In this document: in pieces, positions 1 to 9,203 of the stretch
How the letters are laid out: each line of letters starts with the position of its first letter
How positions within the stretch are numbered: position 1 is the first letter of the stretch
Origin: Acanthopleuribacter pedis
GTDB lineage: Bacteria > Acidobacteriota > Holophagae > Acanthopleuribacterales > Acanthopleuribacteraceae
Assembly (NCBI RefSeq): GCF_017377855.1
Contig: NZ_JAFREP010000041.1
Coordinates: forward strand, 24,406 to 88,405
Direction: 5' to 3'
Length of the DNA: 64,000 nt
The notes under the pieces: generated by a model
The model's database searches: none
Told to the model about the DNA's origin: nothing
What the model saw: only the letters and a program-made list of their open reading frames with translations
Translations under genes and position numbers: made by a program

Positions 1-1
1 C

Positions 2-3000
2 ATCATTGCGCGCAATGCCATTTACGGGTCGCCAGGATCATCCGATTGGGAACGCGTGCGTTTTGTTGATACAGCGGGCAACGTGGCGACATTTGGTCGC
101 GACGGTGTTTTTCAGGCTGATCCAAATAACGGCGGCGCGTCGGATACCTGTGTCGGTGGCAGCTGCATGCCCAGCCAGGTCGATGTCCACTTCATCGATG
201 ACCAATTGCGACGCATCACCCGCGCACGCCTCAATGACGGCACCTCACTCCAAGGTTTTTCCCGTCAACCCTATTACCTTCTTGACCCCAACGGCCGGCG
301 CACGGAATACCGCGCCACGCGTTTGGTGACGAACGCAAACAACGCAAGTTCGGTCACCTTTCATCCGACCGCGGTTCGCGCCCCCAACGGGCGTGCCATC
401 ACGATTTCCTACGTTGGCGGAACCGATCCCGACGGGACCCTTCCCGATATGCCGCGAATTGAACGAGTGACTGATTCTTATGGGCGCAGTTTAGTTTTTG
501 ACTACGAAGGAAACAACCTCGCGGGTATCACCTTGGAAGCGGGCAATCAATCCAAACTGCTCAAATCTTTTCGCTATCAGCAGGTTTCGGCAGGCGGTTC
601 GACGCACACCGTACTGCACAAGGTGGTTACACCCGAGGGCTACGAAACCGTGTTCACCACGTCCGACATTGGCCAATCCAAGCCGGTGATTACCGCGATG
701 ACACTGCCCACGGGTGGCACCGTTGAGTACGACTACGACACCGAGTTGTTTCTGTACCTTCATGCGGATGACGCAAACTGTCGCGCCGTTCGCGATGATG
801 ATTGTGTGGAACTGGAGCTGCGCGGTCGATCGTTCACCCGCATCAGCGAGATACGTCACAGCGGCGGTCGATACCAATTTACCTACCGACAGTGGTCCAT
901 CAACGAGGAACGCGGCAACGGCTCCGGTGAAGGACGGATTGACGTCACCGTGAAACAGCTCAACGGCAATCATGTCTTCACCCGCAAAACGAGTTACATC
1001 AATGCCCCCATCTTTGAAACCTATTTTCAAACCTTTGCCAACGGCTACTTGGTTGGGCGCGCTCGCGAAAAAGAGACAACCTATCGCGGCTCCACACTTC
1101 GCGAATCCTGGTTATACACCCGTGAATTGAACATTGGCGGCCACGCGGGCGGCGACCCGGTTTCCGTCAGCGCGGTGCGTCAATACGCACAACAAATCGA
1201 TGGTCAGTGGATTGATACGAATTATGAATATTCATGGTGCGAGAACGGCACCTGGAAGCCGCAAGATTTCAAGGCAGCCTTTCTTCAACCCACCAGGATC
1301 TCTCGCCAGGCCCGCGACAGCGATGTAAGGTTGATCCGCACGTTTGATTACGATCACCGCTTCGTTGAAAATTTTGGCTGGGATCGCGATACAACCATCC
1401 ACCAATACGCCTTGGCGCTGCTCACTGAAGACGAACAGATCTTGAGTGAGGGAAGCGGCGAAACATTGCTGACACGGACAACCTACCGATATGAAGATGT
1501 GTTTCGCCCGTTCCCGACCAAGGTTGAGCGCCGGCAGGACAGTGACAACTACCTAACCGAAAGCTACAGCTATTACCAAACCGGTGTGAACCTCGGCCTG
1601 CTTCATACGGCCCAACCGCTTGGTCAAAAAATCCCAACCGAGTTCACCGCATACCAATTCGGGCAGGCAAGCGTGATCAGCTTGCCGGAAAACGCGACGA
1701 TTTCACGCACGATTGCCTTTGACGGCACCTTGTCCAACGAAACCGTGGACGGCGTCACCACGGTTTATGGCTACGATAACGATTTTCGTGTGACCCGTGT
1801 CGATGTTCCCGATACAGCCCCGCTAAAAACCGAATACACGCCACCAGGCTCCTTTCCCTCAAAAATAACCACCTTCTACGAATTGTCACAAGCACAACGC
1901 TTTCCGGCCGATCAACCTTTCCCAATTGCGACACGCACACAAGCTGAACGAATTCCAGTTGAAGCGTTGACGCTAGACGATTGGGGACGGACCACCGATG
2001 AGGTACGCCGCACGTCGCCCAACACGGAATACACCCGTACCTATGGCTTCTCACCACTGGGGTTGAAAGAGACCATCGAAGCAGAAAACGGTCGCTGGAC
2101 CTACCACTTTGATGTCCTCGGGCGACCCACCCGAACCGAACACCACGATACCCGCGACGACCTTCAGTTGTTGGCAACCGATTTCGTTTATCAAACAACC
2201 GGGAACGGTTCGACGGTGATCACCCAAACGACGCAAGCGCAGACGCGGGACTATAGTGCGCTACCGATTGAGCCGCGTCTGCCGGGAACCCGTGTTTCAA
2301 CCAAGACACAAGTTAGCGAAACCGATATCGCCGCGCGTTTGGTGCAAACCGAAACCAACGGCCAAGCCGTTCACTTTACGTACAGCAGTCATGCACGCGG
2401 CATCGAAAAAACAGCCTTGCCGTTCAACAATGCATCGTTGGCTCGCGTCACCGTAACCAACCTGCTGGGCGACCTGGTGCTGGAAAACCACCCCGAAATC
2501 GAGTGGCCGATTCATTACGAATACAACGAATACGGCCTGCTGCGAGAGCAATACCACGGCAGCGTCAATGACAAGAAGATGCGCCGCGTGTGGCGATACG
2601 ACGATGCAGGCCGCATCATCGAACGTCTTGGCGCAACGACCCAGGCACCCAACGTCCTCGTGCCAACCGCGTTTTTTGACTATGACACCCGTAACCGCTT
2701 GACCGAAGCAGTTCAATACAGCCGTCACGAACACCCAGTGACGATCACCTTTGACGTGTTTGACGGCGCGAACCGCGTCAAAGCCTACAGCGTTCAGATA
2801 CCGCGCTTGGAACACACCGATTTCAGCGTACAGCCTTACAGCGACCAGGGTGAGCCCCACGTTTACACCGTCAACTACACCTACGACGCATTGGGCCGCG
2901 TGTCGTCGACCAAGCACCCAAATGGCGGCTTTGCGGCGTTTGGCTACGAATTCGACTTCGCCCCTTATGACGTTTTTTATGGCTTTGGCCCGAACCACGC

Positions 3001-4903
3001 CAGTGGCCCGGACTTTGTCAAGGTTGTCACCAGTGGACGCTATCATCCCTACAATGGCAACAACTTGACTGCCGTATACGATCTTGATCGTTGTCAAGCC
3101 CAAGATTGCGCTGAAACCTTGCAAGCCATGCGCGCACCAGAATCGGCCATGCGTGCCGCGTTTGGGGGGCAGGTGTTCACCTCAACCCATGACTACCTTG
3201 ACGCGTTCGAGGCAGGCGCTCGAAAAACCAAGAAACACCCTAATGTTGGCACCAACGCGATTCACCGGGTCGATAGCTTGGGCCGTCCTAGGCTAAATCG
3301 TCTCTGGGACCCATTAGCCGGCGGCAAATCGATCCACGGCGAAGCCTTTATCCAATACAACGCGTTTGGCTTTATTGACCACTTCATTGGGAAGGGTCGG
3401 CTTTTCAGTCCCCGCTTGTTCTTTTTCGGCTACACGGACTTGGGCCAACTCGAAAAACTCACCATGGGTTCGGATTCCATCGATTACCGCTACGACCAGG
3501 TTGGGAACCTGACGTATCGATCTGGTTTAAATGTGGATGTAGGCAGCGGTCGCCTTACCCTTGATTCCTTTTCTGCACAGTACAGTAACGGCAACCCTTT
3601 TCATGTCGATGCCCTGGGCAAGGTTTATGACCGAGCCGGCCGGTTGATCGAGAAACCAGGTTATGTGTTGGGTTACAACGCGGCAGGCCGGTTTGAGCGG
3701 CTCGAACGAACCCATATGGTTCAGAAACCGATCTCTGATGAAGCTAATTGGCAGGAATATTACCTTTACGATGCGTTCGGCCGGCGCGTTGCCGCGTTAG
3801 AAACGGTCGCGAACAAGGTGACCTATTCGGTTCGGGACCTAAATGGTTCTATCCTCACCGAGGAAGATGTCAGCACGTACGCCAAAACCCGAGGCGTTCT
3901 CACGGCGCGGCGGCAATACGTCATCTTCGACGGCAAAGCGGTTTACGTCGACGAAGAAACCTTCGCGTTAAACGGCGATCAGCGAGGACGCGCGGAAACC
4001 TATCGATTCCACGACCGCTTAGGGAACCCGGTTGTTACCTGGGACGCGGAAACAGAGGCGATTCAATCTCAGTATTATGAGCCTTTTGGAACGCCCATGG
4101 TCAATGCAATGAACACCGAGGGCGCTCACGGTTTTGGTGGGCACGACGAAGACAACACCGGCCTGGTTTACATGAAAGCGCGTTTCTATCAGCCGACGAT
4201 GGGTTGTTTCCTGCAGCCTGACGCGGGCCGCGATTTCAACCCGTATTTACCCAACAGCTACAACCTCTACAGTTATGCGTATCAAAACCCAGCCAATGCT
4301 TACGATCCCGATGGAAACGCGGTGGAAACGGCCTGGGACGCGTTTAACATTGGTATCGGCGTCGCGTCGTTCGTCTACAACGTCAAAGAAGGCAACTGGC
4401 TGGATGCGACGATTGATGCGGGCGGTGTGGTTGTCGACGGGATTGCAGCAGCAACGCCGTTTGTTCCGGGCGGTGCAGGATCAATTATCAAAGCTGCCCG
4501 TGCTGGTGATAAAATTGTCGACGGAGCTAAAGCGGCTGACAAGGCAAACGATGCGAAAAAGGCTGCCGATGCGGCTGATACCGCTGCAGATGCTGCAGGC
4601 GCTGCAAAAAAGCGCGACACTCTTCAACCTGGTCCCCATTCAAAGGGATCAGTTCCTGCAAGAAGCCCTGATAAAAAGTTCACCAGAGCAGAGCGGGATA
4701 AGATCAATGTATTTGGTAGAAAAGATGGTTGCCATACGTGTGGTACGAAAGATCCTGGAACTAAGAGCGGTGATTTTATCCCTGATCACCAACCACCAAG
4801 CAAGATGAATAAAAATAATGAGCCGCAGGTTCTAATGCCTCATTGTAAAAAGTGTAGTCAGCGTCAAGGCGGACAGGTTAGACAGGCTACAAAGGAGAAT
4901 TAG
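2..4903 (+). CDS. Rhs/YD-repeat polymorphic toxin, 5' end outside window
   Basis: The reading frame is open from the left edge, so the N-terminus lies upstream; the GTG at 56 is only an internal codon. The body is a long series of YD repeats (Y-D-x-x-G-R-type motifs). It ends in an Rhs core signature near 4200-4312 (RFYQPTMGCFLQPD, then NLYSYAYQNP and YDPDG). After this boundary about 196 variable residues follow: a hydrophobic stretch, an Ala/Lys/Asp-rich linker, then a Cys/His tip (CHTCG, PDHQPPS, HCKKCS). That arrangement of two CxxC pairs around a DHQPP motif resembles a treble-clef/HNH nuclease toxin. In this family the Rhs shell encapsulates and delivers the C-terminal toxin. The last ~280 bp are visibly AT-richer than the shell, as expected for an exchanged toxin tip. 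The exact toxin family is not assigned; nuclease activity is inferred. Confidence 0.9.
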   Translation: MIARNAIYGSPGSSDWERVRFVDTAGNVATFGRDGVFQADPNNGGASDTCVGGSCMPSQVDVHFIDDQLRRITRARLNDGTSLQGFSRQPYYLLDPNGRRTEYRATRLVTNANNASSVTFHPTAVRAPNGRAITISYVGGTDPDGTLPDMPRIERVTDSYGRSLVFDYEGNNLAGITLEAGNQSKLLKSFRYQQVSAGGSTHTVLHKVVTPEGYETVFTTSDIGQSKPVITAMTLPTGGTVEYDYDTELFLYLHADDANCRAVRDDDCVELELRGRSFTRISEIRHSGGRYQFTYRQWSINEERGNGSGEGRIDVTVKQLNGNHVFTRKTSYINAPIFETYFQTFANGYLVGRAREKETTYRGSTLRESWLYTRELNIGGHAGGDPVSVSAVRQYAQQIDGQWIDTNYEYSWCENGTWKPQDFKAAFLQPTRISRQARDSDVRLIRTFDYDHRFVENFGWDRDTTIHQYALALLTEDEQILSEGSGETLLTRTTYRYEDVFRPFPTKVERRQDSDNYLTESYSYYQTGVNLGLLHTAQPLGQKIPTEFTAYQFGQASVISLPENATISRTIAFDGTLSNETVDGVTTVYGYDNDFRVTRVDVPDTAPLKTEYTPPGSFPSKITTFYELSQAQRFPADQPFPIATRTQAERIPVEALTLDDWGRTTDEVRRTSPNTEYTRTYGFSPLGLKETIEAENGRWTYHFDVLGRPTRTEHHDTRDDLQLLATDFVYQTTGNGSTVITQTTQAQTRDYSALPIEPRLPGTRVSTKTQVSETDIAARLVQTETNGQAVHFTYSSHARGIEKTALPFNNASLARVTVTNLLGDLVLENHPEIEWPIHYEYNEYGLLREQYHGSVNDKKMRRVWRYDDAGRIIERLGATTQAPNVLVPTAFFDYDTRNRLTEAVQYSRHEHPVTITFDVFDGANRVKAYSVQIPRLEHTDFSVQPYSDQGEPHVYTVNYTYDALGRVSSTKHPNGGFAAFGYEFDFAPYDVFYGFGPNHASGPDFVKVVTSGRYHPYNGNNLTAVYDLDRCQAQDCAETLQAMRAPESAMRAAFGGQVFTSTHDYLDAFEAGARKTKKHPNVGTNAIHRVDSLGRPRLNRLWDPLAGGKSIHGEAFIQYNAFGFIDHFIGKGRLFSPRLFFFGYTDLGQLEKLTMGSDSIDYRYDQVGNLTYRSGLNVDVGSGRLTLDSFSAQYSNGNPFHVDALGKVYDRAGRLIEKPGYVLGYNAAGRFERLERTHMVQKPISDEANWQEYYLYDAFGRRVAALETVANKVTYSVRDLNGSILTEEDVSTYAKTRGVLTARRQYVIFDGKAVYVDEETFALNGDQRGRAETYRFHDRLGNPVVTWDAETEAIQSQYYEPFGTPMVNAMNTEGAHGFGGHDEDNTGLVYMKARFYQPTMGCFLQPDAGRDFNPYLPNSYNLYSYAYQNPANAYDPDGNAVETAWDAFNIGIGVASFVYNVKEGNWLDATIDAGGVVVDGIAAATPFVPGGAGSIIKAARAGDKIVDGAKAADKANDAKKAADAADTAADAAGAAKKRDTLQPGPHSKGSVPARSPDKKFTRAERDKINVFGRKDGCHTCGTKDPGTKSGDFIPDHQPPSKMNKNNEPQVLMPHCKKCSQRQGGQVRQATKEN

Positions 4904-4905
4904 TC

Positions 4906-5421
4906 ATGAATTGGATTGAGTCCTCTGGGGGACCTCTCAGTTTATTAGAAGAGCGCATACTTTCAGCCTGGGGCGGCGTCGACTCTTCGGTGACTGATCC
5001 AAAGAAAACCGATTATGATCGTGCATGTGAGGTCGAAGACTATGCCTCAATACTGAGGGTGGGTGATGGAGAAGCCGTTATTTTTGGCGATGAACCAAAC
5101 CCCCTTTCCTACATTCCCCACCAGCAAACTTATGGCATATTTGTTCGCTGGAAATGGGCGCCGGATCAAGCCTCGGTGGAAAGCCATCTCCGGTCGTTGA
5201 ATCTTCAATCCATACCTGAAATAGGTAGGGTTAGGTTCCGAGTAGAGAGTAAAAACCTTCAAGTTTTTGATGCTTCATTAAGTGGAGGAGATATCAAAGA
5301 ATCTCTGCGATTAGAATTGAACCCAGGAGTTTATGATATTACGACTAAGCTTTACGAGCCAGATTCAGAAACAGCATTACTACTACACGTAATCACCAAA
5401 CTAAGCTCGAGCAGCGATTGA
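4906..5421 (+). CDS. Imm21-like immunity protein for the Rhs toxin
   Basis: A 171-residue acidic protein that starts two bases after the Rhs stop codon, with a strong AAAGGAG ribosome binding site at 4891-4897. The N-terminus (MNWIESSGGPLSLL) and the later DYDRACEVEDY and VGDGEAVIFGDEP segments match what I recall of the Imm21 immunity family, which begins WIESSGGP and carries YDRAC and GDGxALVLGDEP motifs. Its place directly behind a polymorphic toxin is the classical immunity position, and its role would be to bind and neutralise the toxin tip in the producing cell. It shares the lower GC content of the toxin tip, so the two probably moved together. The family call is from memory of the motif. 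Confidence 0.78.
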   Translation: MNWIESSGGPLSLLEERILSAWGGVDSSVTDPKKTDYDRACEVEDYASILRVGDGEAVIFGDEPNPLSYIPHQQTYGIFVRWKWAPDQASVESHLRSLNLQSIPEIGRVRFRVESKNLQVFDASLSGGDIKESLRLELNPGVYDITTKLYEPDSETALLLHVITKLSSSSD

Positions 5422-5815
5422 TGTTCTCGATGTGGAAAAAGTACTGATACTGGCAGAAATAATCCATGTGATCGTTTGATAGGTGAGGGCGCGGTAGAGA
5501 TCAGACTCACTAAGCATCTTAACCCAAGCTGATTTTCACTCACAAAAGAAATGTTCATTTTGAACTGGGGCTGTGATTGGCGGCCCTTTTGTATGTTTTA
5601 GTGAATTTTGGTGGATCTGTGATTTTTAAATTTAGAAAAAAGTTCCTATTTTAGAGAGCGAGAAGGAGAAGCGTTAGTATGAGGTGATTGGGTGGATATG
5701 CTTACTTGTAGGGTTTCTTTTTCGGTCATCCAGTACATTTCGAAAACGCGGCCGGATTCGCTTTTTTCGATGAGGTGAGGTACCTGACTGATCAGAGCTA
5801 CCGTGGGAACTATAC

Positions 5816-5846
5816 AAAAAAACCTGGCTTTGGAGCCTAGGTTTTG
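5816..5846 (-). terminator. Rho-independent terminator
   Basis: Read on the minus strand, a hairpin (AACCTAGGCT / AGCCAGGTT, one bulge) is followed by seven T residues. It lies about 130 bp past the stop of the zincin gene and probably ends the chaperone-zincin transcript. The plus-strand side also has TTTT, so it may stop transcription from the immunity gene as well. The rest of 5422-5974 is AT-rich and I see no convincing gene in it. Confidence 0.75.
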
Positions 5847-5974
5847 GATTTCGAAGCTACTTTGTTGATCAACACGCTCCCCTCGCACTCTTGCTTAATA
5901 CTTGTCGCAACACCCTTCGGTTCGTTGCAGGGGATTGTAGAAACCTCGGGTCGCTTGCCCGTGGCGTGCCTTGT

Positions 5975-8053
5975 CTACTGGATCAGTTGGTCTCGGCTTT
6001 GGGTTACCTTGTCGATGGTGTCTTTGATGATTTGGATGTTTTGGCCGTAGCGGTCTTTTTTGTCGATGCGCACCGCCGTGTCCAGCATCTCCTGGAGCAC
6101 TTCCAACGCTTTGTCGTGGTGGAACTTGTTGTCGGAGGTTTCCAACAACTTGCTGATGTCCTCGGCGTGACTCTTGAGCATGTCCACTTTGTCGCGGCTG
6201 TTGCTGCCCGACGAAAGTTCGATAAAGGCCGCGGTGTTGCTCAGGAATTCCAGCCGTTTTGGGACCGGCATGTCGCTTTTTAGCAGTTCGGTCATGTTGC
6301 TCAAGGCGCGGTTGGCCGTCGATTTCGCCAATTTGGGATTGTCCGTGTTTTGGGCCAATGCCAACTGGAAACGGGGGAGTTGTTGGCGGGCAAACAATTT
6401 TGCCTCGTCCGACGAACGAACCCGACCCAGCAAATCCGACAAGTCGGTGACGGTGATCGAACTGAATTTGGTGATGTCCGACTTGCTCATGCCCGAGAAA
6501 TCGATGTTGTTCAGCAACAGTTCGCCTTCCTTCAGGTAGGACGTGTTGGTGCCGATGCTGCCGATCTCCAGCGCGGTGCTGGCGGCGTCGGTGAGGTTGC
6601 GCACCTCGTCCAATTGCGTTTCCGCGTTGGAGGCCAGGTTCGATTGGATGTCGAGCGATTGGGTCCATTCCTGCATGCGGATATGGCCGGCCATGCCGTC
6701 TTGCAGATCCTTGGTGACTTTGACGAAATCGGTCAGCGAGGCGTTGGAACCTTGAAGGAGTTGCCCGGCCACCCATTCGCTTTCTACCGCGCCGCGTTCG
6801 GTGAAATCACGCACGTAGTTGTTGGCGTTGTGGGCGAAATCTTCCACGTGGTGGTCGTGTTTGGTGAAGGTGCGCGTCGACAGGTCAAAATCAAGGCGGT
6901 CCTTGACCACCTGGGGAATTTTGTCCAGATTTTGGTTGGTGCCGTCGAGGATCGAATACTGGTAAGAGTGGGTTAACTCGTGGGAGAGGGTTTTGAAAAT
7001 GAGGGTGGGGTCGTTGCTTTCCATGGTTTGGGCGCGTAGGTTCATGGTTTTGGTGCCCCACATTTTGTTGCGTTCCGCCGAGTCGGAGGATTGATTGAGC
7101 TTGAGTTCCACGTTGTTTTGGTAGCCGTGGGTTTGCGCGTGGAGTTTCATGAAGGCTTTGACGGCTTTCTCGCGGTCGCCGCTGCTCAGGTCTTTCCAAA
7201 CATTGGTATTGGGATCGAAAATGGATTTGAGGTCGACGTCTTTTTGTTCCTGTTTCACGGTGACCGATACGTTGGTATTGGGCATTTTGCCCACCATGTC
7301 TTTGACCATGGCAAACCGCAAGCCGCGTTCAACCGAGGCGTAATCCGTTTTGCCCATGGACAGTTTGGGTGCCAGCGCGCGGACCACGTTCCCCATGGAG
7401 TGGTCGCCGTTAATGGCGGCATTGAGGCTGTCGTTGACAATGGCTTTTTTGAGTTCAATCGCGGTGGCTTTCATGGAATTGGATATTTGATCGCTTTGGC
7501 CCGCGCGTTTCATATCCGAGGCTTTTTGGGCCAGAGTTTTGGCGATCAGGCCGGCCACCTTGTCGGCCGAGGTGCCGTGCACGCCGGCGAACTTGTTGAC
7601 CACATCCTCGACGGCGCCGCGGACCAACGCCTTTTGGGTGTTGTTGAGGTTGTTGGGCCACACGATCTCTTCGTCGAGTTTGTTCATGATCAGTTTGGTG
7701 GCGGTTTGCCTGTCGACCGGGCCGGAGAGGTATTCTTTGCGAAGGTCGTCGGCCTCGCCGAGCACGCGGGCGATGTCGTCCCCGGTCATGCCCGAGGTCT
7801 TAACGTGCGCGGCGAGGTCGAAATGCTCCAAGTCCTCCGTATTAAAAACGGTTTCCATCGCTTCCCTGGCGATTTGCGGGGTGTAGTGGGATTCCAGCGT
7901 CTGCTTCAAAGCGTTAAACACGGCGGTGTTTTCCTGGGTGGTGGTTTCTTTGTTGGTGCCCACCACCTTGTTGCTATTAATTTTGCTGAGCCGCGCTGAC
8001 TTATCTTCAATGTTGTTAGCGAAACTTTGCATTTGCGAACGTGAAATCACCAT
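5975..8053 (-). CDS. Zincin-like protein, candidate type III secretion effector
   Basis: A 692-residue soluble, mostly helical protein with no signal peptide or membrane segment. Residues 358-362 are HELTH within LSHELTHSYQ, the zinc-binding HExxH motif of zincin metalloproteases. About 60 residues later an ERGAVESEW stretch offers Glu residues that could be the third zinc ligand. The N-terminal 50 residues are rich in Ser, Asn and Thr, as is common for type III secretion signals. The gene lies 16 bp downstream of a CesT-type secretion chaperone on the same strand, with GGGAG ahead of the ATG. Effector-next-to-chaperone is the usual layout in type III systems. No family beyond zincin was recognised. 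Protease activity and secretion are inferences; a non-secreted structural role is possible. Confidence 0.8.
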   Translation of the reverse strand: MVISRSQMQSFANNIEDKSARLSKINSNKVVGTNKETTTQENTAVFNALKQTLESHYTPQIAREAMETVFNTEDLEHFDLAAHVKTSGMTGDDIARVLGEADDLRKEYLSGPVDRQTATKLIMNKLDEEIVWPNNLNNTQKALVRGAVEDVVNKFAGVHGTSADKVAGLIAKTLAQKASDMKRAGQSDQISNSMKATAIELKKAIVNDSLNAAINGDHSMGNVVRALAPKLSMGKTDYASVERGLRFAMVKDMVGKMPNTNVSVTVKQEQKDVDLKSIFDPNTNVWKDLSSGDREKAVKAFMKLHAQTHGYQNNVELKLNQSSDSAERNKMWGTKTMNLRAQTMESNDPTLIFKTLSHELTHSYQYSILDGTNQNLDKIPQVVKDRLDFDLSTRTFTKHDHHVEDFAHNANNYVRDFTERGAVESEWVAGQLLQGSNASLTDFVKVTKDLQDGMAGHIRMQEWTQSLDIQSNLASNAETQLDEVRNLTDAASTALEIGSIGTNTSYLKEGELLLNNIDFSGMSKSDITKFSSITVTDLSDLLGRVRSSDEAKLFARQQLPRFQLALAQNTDNPKLAKSTANRALSNMTELLKSDMPVPKRLEFLSNTAAFIELSSGSNSRDKVDMLKSHAEDISKLLETSDNKFHHDKALEVLQEMLDTAVRIDKKDRYGQNIQIIKDTIDKVTQSRDQLIQ

Positions 8054-8069
8054 GGGTGCTCCCTTTACC

Positions 8070-8783
8070 TTAAAACCTAAGAAGCGCTGACGCGGTGATT
8101 TTAGCTAAACCTCTGGGCTGCAACGGCCTGTAAAAATGCTCAGGGCCGGCGGGTGCGGTCGCGCGCGACCCCGGTCCGCTTTTCCAAGCCATTTCGCTCC
8201 AGATCTTTAGCCAAAATCCCTCGCTCTTATCACGCCTCTTAGGTAAAACCTGCCGGGTTAATGCAAACCGACTGGGGTCAAATTGAAAACTGGATGGTTC
8301 GGCCGCGTTGAGGGTTCCGGCCTCGGCCGGCAGGGGCGCGGGTGAACCGGGAGCCGTCGCCTCGGCGGGTGTGGTTTGGGCGGCCCGGTTTAAGAGATCG
8401 GTCCACATGGCGGCAACCTCGGCCATGTGGGTGACCTTCTCCTGGAAATCGGCGGGGTTGAGACCAACCAAGTGGATACGCTGTTGGAGCACGAGGGCTT
8501 GCCGTGCGTCGTCGTAGGCGAGGGTGGTGCCGCGGGTGCGCTGCCAGAACAGGTTGGAAAACAGGCCGTGTTCCAACACCTTGGCGAGCACGTGCTCGGG
8601 GACGCGCCCCAAAATCACAAAAACCACGACCGATTTTCGCTCAGCAAGGTACTGAAAACACAAAACAGATCGGTGCTCGTAAACGAGGTGGGCGTAATCG
8701 TCGCTTTTAAACTGTGCCGCGGGCCCGCCAAACGCCTCGGACAGACCCGACACGATCTCGCGGGACATCGCTTGGTCGTCCAT
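8070..8783 (-). CDS. CesT/Tir-type type III secretion chaperone with repeat-derived tail
   Basis: Residues 1-135 fit the class I type III secretion chaperone fold: an N-terminal helix (SREIVSGLSEAFG), a beta sheet (VLCFQYLAERKSVVVFVIL), then LFSNLFWQRTRGTTLAYD and RIHLVGLNPADFQ, closing with a helix ending MWTDLL. Such chaperones bind the N-terminus of a cognate effector in the cytoplasm and hand it to the secretion apparatus. The next gene encodes the likely client. A Pro/Ala-rich linker follows (about 136-165). From about residue 180 the frame runs into the interspersed repeat at 8072-8245, which supplies the last ~58 residues and the TAA stop. Usual family length is 130-160, so the tail is probably an acquired extension. 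The chaperone call is good; the client is inferred. Confidence 0.8.
   Translation of the reverse strand: MDDQAMSREIVSGLSEAFGGPAAQFKSDDYAHLVYEHRSVLCFQYLAERKSVVVFVILGRVPEHVLAKVLEHGLFSNLFWQRTRGTTLAYDDARQALVLQQRIHLVGLNPADFQEKVTHMAEVAAMWTDLLNRAAQTTPAEATAPGSPAPLPAEAGTLNAAEPSSFQFDPSRFALTRQVLPKRRDKSEGFWLKIWSEMAWKSGPGSRATAPAGPEHFYRPLQPRGLAKITASALLRF
8072..8245. repeat. Family 1 interspersed repeat, full copy A
   Basis: About 174 bp bounded by inverted ends ACCTAAGAAGCGC on the left and a near-complement CGCCTCTTAGGT on the right. The interior carries GGTGATTTTAG, then CTGCAACGGCCTGTAA, a GC-rich palindromic centre (GGTCGCGCGCGACC) and CCAAAATCCCTC. The same sequence recurs at 37462-37638 and in partial form at 16322, 44546/45060 and 63841. 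It has no coding capacity of its own and looks like a MITE-type element. Here it overlaps the 3' end of the chaperone frame. Confidence 0.88.
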
Positions 8784-9203
8784 CGAACACCTGCAATGGT
8801 GAAATAGGGTAACCCACCCTTATTCTAGTTCCCGCGAGACTCGGTTGCAAAACATCTCGACGTTAAATGTTTTCTCGCGGCGGCGATCTTGCCTGAATGG
8901 ATGTTTGCGTTTTTTTGATGAATTTCCCCGCGGTGCGATGGTTTTTTCTTTTGTTCGGCCCTTTTTGCGGGGCTGGGTCCTGGTTTTTTAAGGAAATGAA
9001 AAGAAATTCAAAAAAATCTGGGACATTTTTGGATCAGGCTCGTAGGTATGAATGGGAACGCTACTTTGTCCTGAGCAAATGAAGCGGTCCTTGACAACAC
9101 AAGGGTTAGCTACCCGATTTTTCTCCTAGCTTTATGCCGGTAATGGGCCCAACCCTTGCCGGTATTTTTTTTGGCCGCCGTGGTGCGACGGCCCGTTTCG
9201 TTG
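8784..9203. other. Intergenic, no gene seen
   Basis: 420 bp between the divergent 5' end of the chaperone gene and the 3' end of the large membrane protein gene. A 61-codon frame at 8897-9082 has no ribosome binding site or family resemblance and was not accepted. A TGCCGGTA direct repeat occurs near 9133-9165. Confidence 0.5.

Noticed and set aside
2297..3124. 275-codon minus-strand open frame
   Set aside because: Antisense to the Rhs core; no start signal or motif.
7091..7999. 302-codon plus-strand open frame
   Set aside because: Antisense to the zincin gene, with low-complexity composition typical of a shadow frame.
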